Positions 57,673-64,000 of a stretch of DNA of 64,000 bases are shown here, piece by piece. The notes under the pieces are model-generated. The model ran no database searches. It saw nothing but the letters and a program-made list of their open reading frames with translations, and was not told where the DNA came from. Both the position numbers and the translations under genes were made by a program. Origin of the DNA: Klebsiella michiganensis (lineage in GTDB: Bacteria > Pseudomonadota > Gammaproteobacteria > Enterobacterales > Enterobacteriaceae); the NCBI RefSeq assembly GCF_002925905.1, contig NZ_PRDB01000017.1, forward strand, positions 85,942-149,941. Reading direction: 5' to 3'. The first letter of the stretch is position 1, and each line of letters starts with the position of its first letter.

Positions 57673-58875
57673 TTACATGATGCGGCAAGCAAACCCTTTC
57701 AGATACAGTCCTTCGGGGTAGGTTGCTATCACCGGGTGGTCGGCAGCCTGGCGGAACTGTTCTATAAATTGTACATCACGTCCGGCATCCAGGGCGGCAT
57801 CGGCAATGATTTTCTGAAATAAATCGGTGGTCATCAGGCCGGAGCAGGAGAAGGTCAGCAGGACGCCGCCGGGATTCAGGAGCTGAATCGCCAGCATGTT
57901 GATGTCCTTATAGCCGCGGCAGGCGCCCATCAGCTGGCTTTTGTTTTCAACAAACTTCGGTGGATCCATCACAATCACGTCAAACTTTTCGCCGGCGTCG
58001 CGATATTTCCGCAGCAGCTTGAAGACGTCGTCGCGGATGAACTCCGCTTTAGACAGATCCAGCTTGTTCAGCTCAACGTTCTGCTTTGCGACGTCCAGCG
58101 CCTCCTGCGAGGTGTCAACGCTGACAACCTGACGGCAGCCGCCCATCAGCGCGGAGATGGCAAAACCGCCGGTATAGGAGAAGCAGTTCAGCACGCGCTT
58201 ATCGGCGACGTAGCGACGGGTCGCCAGGCGGCTGTCGCGCTGGTCAAGGTAATAGCCGGTTTTGTGGCCGCCCTGAATATCTACCAGCAGCTGCATACCG
58301 TGCTCGGTAATCGGCAGCAGGGCAGGCGGCAGTTCGCCGACAACCGGCCCCTGCGCCAGCTCCAGCCCCTCTTTTTTACGCACCGCGACGTCGCTACGAT
58401 CGTAGATAGCGCAGTTCGGAAACAGCGTTTGCAGCGCGCTGACAATCGACGCCCGCTGGTATTCGGCACCGGCGCTCAGCAGCTGCAGTACAAAAAAGTC
58501 GCCAAAACGATCGATGGTCACGCCCGGCAGGCCGTCGGACTCACCGGCTATCAGGCGATAGCTATCGAGCCCGTCGCGGGCCGCCAGCCACTCGCGCCAG
58601 GTGTGCGCCTGCTGCAGGCGACGTTCGAAAAAGGCGTTATCAATGGCTTCATTGCGATCGAAGCTCCAGACGCGGGCGCGGATCTGTGAAGACGGCGAAT
58701 AGGCGCCGCGGGCCAGCCATTTTCCCTGCGAATCAACGATATCGATGGTCTCACCTGAACGGGCTTTACCTTCCATCCGGGCGACGGCGCCGGAGAAGAT
58801 CCACGGATGGCGACGCAGCAGGGATTTCTCGCGTCCTTTGGTTAACACTAAGCGGGGGAAAATGGAGTCTGTCAT
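57673..58875 (-). CDS. rlmI: 23S rRNA m5C1962 methyltransferase RlmI
   Basis: A protein of 400 residues (E. coli 396) with an N-terminal PUA domain ([24 protein letters not shown]), a central EEHEE domain and a C-terminal Rossmann methyltransferase ([30 protein letters not shown]; catalytic Cys in TFSCSGLM). The ATG giving [11 protein letters not shown] is used; longer in-frame starts upstream lack conservation. It lies 60 bases upstream of hspQ on the same strand. Confidence 0.95.
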   Translation of the reverse strand: MTDSIFPRLVLTKGREKSLLRRHPWIFSGAVARMEGKARSGETIDIVDSQGKWLARGAYSPSSQIRARVWSFDRNEAIDNAFFERRLQQAHTWREWLAARDGLDSYRLIAGESDGLPGVTIDRFGDFFVLQLLSAGAEYQRASIVSALQTLFPNCAIYDRSDVAVRKKEGLELAQGPVVGELPPALLPITEHGMQLLVDIQGGHKTGYYLDQRDSRLATRRYVADKRVLNCFSYTGGFAISALMGGCRQVVSVDTSQEALDVAKQNVELNKLDLSKAEFIRDDVFKLLRKYRDAGEKFDVIVMDPPKFVENKSQLMGACRGYKDINMLAIQLLNPGGVLLTFSCSGLMTTDLFQKIIADAALDAGRDVQFIEQFRQAADHPVIATYPEGLYLKGFACRIM

Positions 58876-59066
58876 GGGGCTACCTTTAAGCAACGGGAAT
58901 GTCGGCACCGAAAAAATGGCGCGTAGGTTAGCACAAGTGGCTGAGGCAAGCACCATTCCACCGGTATCGACAAGTGAGCGTTTCGGCACAAAACGCAGGC
59001 GCTTTGGCACAATAAAAAACATGCCGGGATCTTACAGTATTTCCTCACCTTACGGAGGAAAATACG

Positions 59067-59621
59067 ATGAAAACAGGATTGAAGGTCGCAGCCGCGATGA
59101 TGGTTATTATGAGCGGGACGGTGATTGCCGCGCCGTTTAGCGTCAGCAGCGCGGATATGCGCGACGGCCAGACGTTGGCGCAGACGCACTGGTTTGGCGG
59201 TTTTGGCTGCACCGGCGGCAATATTTCACCGCAGATCGCCTGGAAAAATGCTCCGGCGGGTACCCGCAGTTTCGCGGTGACCGCTTACGATCCGGATGCG
59301 CCGACCGGGAGCGGCTGGTGGCACTGGACGGTGGTGAATATTGCCCAACAGGTGACTGGCTTAGCCGCTGGCGCCGGAGACAAAAATAACGCTAAACTGC
59401 CCGCCGGGGCGATACAGGGGCGCAATGACTTTGGCTATGCGGGTTTTGGCGGCGCGTGTCCGCCCGCCGGAGATAAACCGCATCGCTACCGCTTTACGGT
59501 ATGGGCGCTTGATACCCCGACGTTGCCCATTGATGGCGAGGCCAGCGGGGCGTTAGTCGGATTTATGTTACACAGCCACGCTATCGCCAGCGCGCAGTTA
59601 ACGGCGCTGGCCGGAAGATAA
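59067..59621 (+). CDS. Periplasmic PEBP/YbhB-YbcL family protein
   Basis: A protein of 184 residues with a clear signal peptide (MKTGLKVAAAMMVIMSGTVIAA, cleavage about after 22) and a phosphatidylethanolamine-binding-protein-like domain. The ligand-pocket motifs are YDPDAPTGSGWWHW and GACPPAGDKPHRYRFTVWALD. It resembles E. coli YbcL more than cytoplasmic YbhB because of the signal peptide. Function is unknown. GGAGG precedes the ATG. It is followed after 13 bases by an AraC-type regulator, likely co-transcribed. Confidence 0.87.
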   Translation: MKTGLKVAAAMMVIMSGTVIAAPFSVSSADMRDGQTLAQTHWFGGFGCTGGNISPQIAWKNAPAGTRSFAVTAYDPDAPTGSGWWHWTVVNIAQQVTGLAAGAGDKNNAKLPAGAIQGRNDFGYAGFGGACPPAGDKPHRYRFTVWALDTPTLPIDGEASGALVGFMLHSHAIASAQLTALAGR

Positions 59622-59634
59622 TAAAAAGGGCGGC

Positions 59635-60426
59635 ATGATGCGGAACATCCATTTTCACCATAACGCGTTAACGGCGGCGGAAATCACTACCCGTCGTTTA
59701 TGCAAACTGCACCGCGTCACGCTGTTCTCGCCCGCGATCTGCCGGGTAAACCGCGGCAGTAAGGTCATTGTGCAGGGTGCCAGCGAGATGCTGGCAACGC
59801 CGCAGCAGCTGATTATTTTGCCCGCCGAGGTTGAGCTCGAGGTGATTAATCAGCCGGAAAACGGACTGTTTTGCTCCGACCTGCTCTCTCTCACGCCGGA
59901 ACTGCTGGCGGATTTTAAGCACCGCTATATGAGCGAGCCGCAGACCGGTCGTCTGACGTCGCTTTGCGCGCCGCTGGCGACGGAAATGTCGTTTATGTGG
60001 CAAAGCGTCCTGCGGGCGGTACGGGAGGGGCTCAGCGCCGAGCTGCAGCACCATCAGGCGATGGGATTGCTGCTGGCGCTGTATCAGGCTGGCTACGCCG
60101 GGCCGCTGCTCAACGAGCGGCGCGAGGACATAACCGGTCAGGTCAGGCAAATTATTATGCTGTCGCCTGCCGAAGCGTGGAGCGTGGCGAAAGTGGCTAA
60201 AATGCTCTTTCTTGGCGAATCGACGCTGCGCCGTCGTTTGCAGCAGGAGTCCCGGAGCTTCCGCCAGATCGTGGAAGAGGTCCGTATGGCCTACGCGCTG
60301 GGGCAATTACAGTCGACGTCGCGACCCATTGGCGACATTGCGCAAAGCAGCGGCTACCTGTCAGGCTCGCGCTTTAGCGCTCGTTTTCGTCAGCACTATG
60401 GATTATTACCTAAGCATGTACGCTGA
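59635..60426 (+). CDS. AraC-family transcriptional regulator
   Basis: A protein of 263 residues. The C-terminal 95 residues are two helix-turn-helix motifs (WSVAKVAKMLFLGESTLRRRLQQES and RPIGDIAQSSGYLSGSRFSARFRQHYG), the standard AraC DNA-binding domain. The N-terminal part is a cupin-like sensor (LFSPAICRVNRGSKVIVQG...LIILPAEVELEVI). The inducer is unknown. Two ATG codons begin the frame (59635, 59638). Close linkage to the PEBP gene suggests it controls that gene. Confidence 0.87.
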   Translation: MMRNIHFHHNALTAAEITTRRLCKLHRVTLFSPAICRVNRGSKVIVQGASEMLATPQQLIILPAEVELEVINQPENGLFCSDLLSLTPELLADFKHRYMSEPQTGRLTSLCAPLATEMSFMWQSVLRAVREGLSAELQHHQAMGLLLALYQAGYAGPLLNERREDITGQVRQIIMLSPAEAWSVAKVAKMLFLGESTLRRRLQQESRSFRQIVEEVRMAYALGQLQSTSRPIGDIAQSSGYLSGSRFSARFRQHYGLLPKHVR

Positions 60427-60475
60427 CGGAATTTGCTATCCTCTGTATTGAGTCATTGGCCGAAAAGGGGGGAAC

Positions 60476-60757
60476 ATGGCAACGGTTTGCACGATGGCGT
60501 GGGTATACGGCTCCGTTCAGGGCGTCGGGTTTCGCTATTCGACCCAGCGCGAGGCGCTGCAGCTGGGATTAACGGGATACGCGCGCAATCTCGACGACGG
60601 CGGCGTGGAGGTTCTGGCCTGCGGAGAACCGGACCAGGTGGAGAAACTTATTGCCTGGCTGAAGGCCGGTGGGCCGCGCAGCGCGCGGGTGGACAGGGTT
60701 CTGACCGAGCCCCATCAGCCCACCAGAGAGTGGCAGAAATTCGCCATTTTGTATTAG
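60476..60757 (+). CDS. yccX: Acylphosphatase
   Basis: A 93-residue enzyme (E. coli YccX 92) that hydrolyses carboxyl-phosphate bonds such as that of acetyl phosphate. The signature [11 protein letters not shown] places the phosphate-binding Arg at 20; catalytic Asn38 is in [17 protein letters not shown] precedes the ATG. Its stop overlaps the convergent tusE stop by 4 bases. Confidence 0.94.
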   Translation: MATVCTMAWVYGSVQGVGFRYSTQREALQLGLTGYARNLDDGGVEVLACGEPDQVEKLIAWLKAGGPRSARVDRVLTEPHQPTREWQKFAILY

Positions 60758-61083
60758 ATGCATTTAACCGGTTTAGGCAGTCCGGCGATTTTTGTCGCCT
60801 GCTTAGCCGGGCCTTTCGGGAACAGGCGGTAGAGATAGCGGCTGTTGCCTTTCTCTTCGCCAAACTTGTTCGCCATGGCCTTCACCAGCATACGAATCGC
60901 CGGTGAGGTGTTAAATTCCAGATAAAAGTCGCGCACAAAGCGCACCACTTCCCAATGCTCAACGGACAGGCTGATGCCCTCCTGTTCAGCGATAACGGCC
61001 GCCATCGCTTCGTTCCACAGGGTTGTGTCCTTTAGATAGCCTTCGCTATCGGTCTCTATTTCATTGCCTTCAAAGATAAACAT
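60754..61083 (-). CDS. tusE: Sulfurtransferase TusE
   Basis: DsrC-family protein of 109 residues (E. coli 109) in the sulfur relay TusA-TusBCD-TusE-MnmA that makes 2-thiouridine at tRNA position 34. The active-site Cys108 is the penultimate residue (KPVKCI), as required for the swinging C-terminal arm. [16 protein letters not shown] and [14 protein letters not shown] are conserved. Confidence 0.95.
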   Translation of the reverse strand: MFIFEGNEIETDSEGYLKDTTLWNEAMAAVIAEQEGISLSVEHWEVVRFVRDFYLEFNTSPAIRMLVKAMANKFGEEKGNSRYLYRLFPKGPAKQATKIAGLPKPVKCI

Positions 61084-61121
61084 GATTCTTCACATACCGC
61101 TGAAAATGGCGGCAGTGTAGC

Positions 61122-61150
61122 AAAAAATAAGGCCCCGCATAAGCGGGGCC
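61122..61150 (-). terminator. Terminator of yccA
   Basis: On the minus strand GGCCCCGC-TTAT-GCGGGGCC is followed by TTATTTTTTG, 21 bases past the yccA stop. Confidence 0.9.
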
Positions 61151-61171
61151 TGAGTACAGACGGGGAGAGGA

Positions 61172-61831
61172 TTAGTCTCTGCTGGCGAAGCCAAGGATGC
61201 TCAGCAGGCTGACGAAGATGTTGTACAGCGAGACGTACAGGCTAACGGTCGCGCGGATGTAGTTGGTTTCACCGCCGCGGATGATGTTGCTGGTCTCAAA
61301 CAGAATGGCGCCTGAAGAGATCAGGATAAACACCGCGCTAATCGCCAGATGCAGAGCCGGCAGCTGCAGGAAAATGTTGGCAACCATACCGATAAGCACG
61401 ACCACCACGCCCGCCATCAGCATTCCGCCGAGGAAGGACATATCTTTACGGGTGGTCAGCACGTAGGCCGAGCAGCAGAAGAACACCAGCGCGGTACCGC
61501 CCAGCGCCAGGCCAATCAGATCGCCCATACCCGCAGACAGGTAGGCGTTAAGCATTGGCCCCAGGATGTAGCCCAGAAAACCGGTAAAGGCGAACGCGGA
61601 AATGATACCCGTTGGCTTATTCGCGGTTTTATAGGTCAGGAACATCAGGCCGTACATACCGACCAGCGTCAGAATCAGACCCGGAGAAGGCAGCATCAGC
61701 ACCGTGCTGGCCGTCGCCGTAATAGCGGAAAATGCCAGCGTCAGGCTAAGCAGGAAATAGGTGTTCCGCAGAACTTTGTGCGTGCTAAGTAGCGATGAAC
61801 GGTCTCGCGACGATGTAATTATACGATCCAT
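61172..61831 (-). CDS. yccA: YccA, BAX-inhibitor-1-like FtsH modulator
   Basis: Inner membrane protein of 219 residues (E. coli 219) with seven predicted transmembrane helices ([53 protein letters not shown] and others). It belongs to the Bax inhibitor-1 family. In E. coli it binds FtsH, is slowly degraded by it, and protects SecY in jammed translocons. The cytoplasmic N-terminal stretch [19 protein letters not shown] is the FtsH-degradation tag region. Confidence 0.94.
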   Translation of the reverse strand: MDRIITSSRDRSSLLSTHKVLRNTYFLLSLTLAFSAITATASTVLMLPSPGLILTLVGMYGLMFLTYKTANKPTGIISAFAFTGFLGYILGPMLNAYLSAGMGDLIGLALGGTALVFFCCSAYVLTTRKDMSFLGGMLMAGVVVVLIGMVANIFLQLPALHLAISAVFILISSGAILFETSNIIRGGETNYIRATVSLYVSLYNIFVSLLSILGFASRD

Positions 61832-62098
61832 GAGTCACTCTCTTATGACAGATGTAATTAATAACGAAGCATAAAAAAAACAGGGCCTAAGCCCTAATGC
61901 TTTTACCCATCTTTACTCAAAGTCAGCGGGCTGAATGCAGCACATTATTCCAGGAAAATCGGGATAAGTGGCATTTTTATTTGTTCGCCTTCCGGAGTCA
62001 GATCGAAATCTGATAACTCACTGAAAAATATTGCGTTATAGCCATTCTGCGACTAACTCTGGAGAGGGTACTCACGAAGCGTAACAAAGGCAAGGGAT

Positions 62099-63727
62099 AT
62101 GAAAACACAAAAATATAATCACATCACACGCGTACTGGTGGCCGTCGGTCTGTTCTCCATGGTCATCCCGGCGCTGGCCGCTCAGGTACCCCCGGGAACG
62201 GCGTTGGCCGAAAAGCAAGAACTGGTCAGAAATAACGGCAGCGAACCGTCGTCGCTGGATCCGCATAAAGTGGAAAGCGACGTTGAAAACAACATTATCA
62301 GCGATCTTTTTGAAGGGCTGGTCAGCGTATCGCCAACAGGAGAGATTGAGCCCCGGCTGGCGGAGAAGTGGGAGAATAAGGACAACACCGTCTGGACGTT
62401 CCACCTGCGTCCCGGGGTGACCTGGTCCGACGGTACGGCGATCACGGCGCAGGATATTGTCTGGAGCTGGCAGCGTCTGGTGTCGCCGCTCACGGCGTCG
62501 CCTTACGCGAGCTATCCCGGCAATATGCATATCGTCAACGGGGCAGAGATAGCGCAGGGCAAAAAAGCGCCCGAGACGCTGGGCGTCAAGGCGCTGGATG
62601 ATGCCACCTTCGAGGTGACCTTAACTCAGCCGAATGCGGCGTTTTTGGCGATGTTGGCGCACCCGTCTCTGGTTCCGCTCGATAAAGTGCTGATATCGCG
62701 CTACGGCGACAAATGGACCAAACCGGAGCATATGGTGACCAGCGGGCCCTATAAGCTGTCGCAGTGGGTGGTGAATGAGCGCATTGTGGCCGAGCGCAAT
62801 CCGCGCTACTGGGATAACGCGCATACGGTCATCAATAAGGTGACGTACCTTCCGATAAGCTCTGAAACCGCCGACGTCAACCGCTATAAGGCGGGAGAGA
62901 TCGATATTGTGTATACGGTACCGATTAATCAGTTTGCCCAGCTCAAAAAAACCATGGGCGATCAGCTGGATGTTTCGCCGCAGCTGGCCACCTACTATTA
63001 CGAATTCAACATCACCCGGCCGCCGTTTAACGACCCCCGCGTACGACGGGCGCTGAATATGGCCCTCGATAAAGACATTATCGCGGAGAAGGTGCTGGGG
63101 CAGGGGCAGCGTCCGGCCTGGCTTATCAGCCAGCCTGACATCGGCGGGGTAAAGCTGCACAATCCAGAGTACGCCAGCTGGCCACGCGATAAGCGTATCG
63201 CCGAGGCGAAAAAGCTATTAAGCGAAGCCGGGTATAATGAGACCCATCCGCTGGTCTTTAATCTGCTCTATAACACGTCCGAATCTCACCAGCGAATTGC
63301 CATCGCCGCCAGCTCAATGTGGAAAAAGAACCTTGGCGTTGAGGCGAAGCTGCAAAACCAGGAGTGGAAGACCATGCTCGACGCCATGCATACGCATAAT
63401 TTTGACGCCGTGCGCTACGCGTGGATAGCCGACTATGACGACGCCGCGACGTTTCTCAATAACTTCCGCACCGGCGACAGTGAAAATACCAGCCAGTACA
63501 GCAACCCGGCCTACGATGAGGCGCTGCGCAATGCGGCAAAAGCCTCTGACACGACGGCACGGGGCAAGTTCTACCAGCAGGCGGAGGATCTGTTAGGTCA
63601 GGATGTCCCGGCCATTCCGGTCTATCACTACGTGCGCACCCATCTGGTCAAGCCATGGGTAGGGGGATTTACGCCGGATAAGCTGGGGTATTACTACACC
63701 AAAGATATGTACATCAAAAAACATTAA
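62099..63727 (+). CDS. OppA/MppA-family periplasmic peptide-binding protein
   Basis: Periplasmic solute-binding protein of 542 residues (SBP_bac_5 family). The signal peptide MKTQKYNHITRVLVAVGLFSMVIPALA is followed by an OppA-like domain (NNGSEPSSLDPHKVESDVENNIISDLFEGLV; EPRLAEKWENKDNTVWTFHLRPGVTWSDG; YEFNITRPPFNDPRVRRALNMALDKD). It would bind oligopeptides and hand them to an Opp or Dpp type permease. No permease or ATPase is linked, so it must share one encoded elsewhere, as MppA does. AAGGG precedes the ATG. It lies directly upstream of serT. Confidence 0.9.
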   Translation: MKTQKYNHITRVLVAVGLFSMVIPALAAQVPPGTALAEKQELVRNNGSEPSSLDPHKVESDVENNIISDLFEGLVSVSPTGEIEPRLAEKWENKDNTVWTFHLRPGVTWSDGTAITAQDIVWSWQRLVSPLTASPYASYPGNMHIVNGAEIAQGKKAPETLGVKALDDATFEVTLTQPNAAFLAMLAHPSLVPLDKVLISRYGDKWTKPEHMVTSGPYKLSQWVVNERIVAERNPRYWDNAHTVINKVTYLPISSETADVNRYKAGEIDIVYTVPINQFAQLKKTMGDQLDVSPQLATYYYEFNITRPPFNDPRVRRALNMALDKDIIAEKVLGQGQRPAWLISQPDIGGVKLHNPEYASWPRDKRIAEAKKLLSEAGYNETHPLVFNLLYNTSESHQRIAIAASSMWKKNLGVEAKLQNQEWKTMLDAMHTHNFDAVRYAWIADYDDAATFLNNFRTGDSENTSQYSNPAYDEALRNAAKASDTTARGKFYQQAEDLLGQDVPAIPVYHYVRTHLVKPWVGGFTPDKLGYYYTKDMYIKKH

Positions 63728-63829
63728 CGCGAAGAGGGCGGTTTGCGCTGAAAATCTGCGCAAACTGCCTGAATTTCAGACGAATAACGCGTTTTTGTTT
63801 AATTTTAAGGCAGTTGAATAAATTGGTGC

Positions 63830-63858
63830 TTTACAGCCTGAACAGAGGTGTTTATAGT
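63830..63858 (+). promoter_or_regulatory. Promoter of serT
   Basis: TTTACA (63830-63835), a 17-base spacer and TATAGT (63853-63858) are followed by a GC-rich discriminator (GCGCC), the arrangement of stringently controlled tRNA promoters. The predicted start is near 63865, a few bases before the mature tRNA. Confidence 0.85.
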
Positions 63859-63868
63859 GCGCCTCATT

Positions 63869-63956
63869 GGAAGCGTGGCCGAGCGGTTGAAGGCACCGGT
63901 CTTGAAAACCGGCGACCCGAAAGGGTTCTAGAGTTCGAATCTCTACGCTTCCGCCA
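63869..63956 (+). tRNA. serT: tRNA-Ser (anticodon UGA)
   Basis: An 88-nt class II tRNA with encoded CCA. The acceptor stem GGAAGCG pairs with CGCTTCC; the anticodon loop CTTGAAA has TGA at 63903-63905 between CCGGT and ACCGG; the long variable arm CGACCCGAAAGGGTTC is typical of tRNA-Ser; the T-arm AGAGTTCGAATCTCT is perfect. Apart from a base-pair swap in acceptor and T-arm stems it is the E. coli serT gene. The bases after it are AT-rich and run to the window end. Confidence 0.98.
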
Positions 63957-64000
63957 AATTCTAAATAAAATCAATAGCTTGAAGAATGGTTTTGATTTTA

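Overview
The window is enterobacterial chromosome, almost certainly from the Klebsiella/Raoultella group. The gene order (mukB-ldtD-ycbK-ycbL-aspC-ompF-asnS-pncB-pepN-ssu-pyrD-zapC-ycbX-rlmKL-uup-pqiABC-rmf-fabA-lonH-matP-ompA-sulA-sxy-yccSF-helD-mgsA-yccU // hspQ-rlmI-acyP-tusE-yccA-serT) is the syntenic block that E. coli carries near 21-22 min. The porins point to Klebsiella: OmpA is 356 residues with the Klebsiella-type first loop, and the OmpF homologue reads like OmpK35. There is no rRNA, CRISPR array, insertion sequence or recognisable prophage. One tRNA (serT) lies at the right edge.

Bases 1-41233 are ordinary core genome: chromosome organisation (MukB, MatP, ZapC, SulA), cell wall and outer membrane (LdtD, YcbK, OmpF, OmpA, PqiABC), NAD, pyrimidine, aspartate and fatty-acid metabolism (PncB, PyrD, AspC, FabA), translation and rRNA modification (AsnS, RlmKL, Uup, Rmf), and methylglyoxal control (GloC/YcbL and MgsA). 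Several classical control sites can be read: a NadR-like box for pncB, a PurR box and leader hairpin for pyrD, adjacent FabR and FadR sites for fabA, a LexA box for sulA, the conserved MicF target on ompF and the MicA target on ompA. The ssu sulfonate cluster is reduced to ssuE-ssuC-ssuB: the binding protein (ssuA) and monooxygenase (ssuD) normally between ssuE and ssuC are absent.

Bases 41234-57294 are an accessory island of about 16 kb between yccU and hspQ, which are neighbours in E. coli. It encodes what looks like a complete system for making, modifying, exporting and possibly processing one giant surface protein. That protein is a 1680-residue BapA/LapA-like adhesin with two serine-aspartate (SD) repeat tracts, the second being 169 residues of perfect alternating Asp-Ser. 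Next come a dedicated type I exporter (TolC-like outer membrane protein, LapB/LssB-like ABC ATPase and HlyD-like adaptor, in overlapping frames), a 1047-residue protein joining a helical (alpha/alpha)-barrel-like half to a GT4 glycosyltransferase with an EX7E motif, an exported HExxH metalloprotease-like protein, and a divergent IprA-like Crp/Fnr-fold regulator with AT-rich flanking DNA. SD-repeat adhesins glycosylated by GT4 enzymes are well known in staphylococci (Sdr proteins with SdgA/SdgB). My main hypothesis is that this is a Gram-negative, type-I-secreted counterpart: an SD-repeat glyco-adhesin with its own cytoplasmic glycosyltransferase and its own protease.

Bases 57295-64000 return to core genome (hspQ, rlmI, acyP, tusE, yccA, serT). 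Two small accessory insertions interrupt it: a periplasmic PEBP/YbcL-like protein with an AraC-family regulator, and an orphan OppA-like peptide-binding protein beside serT.
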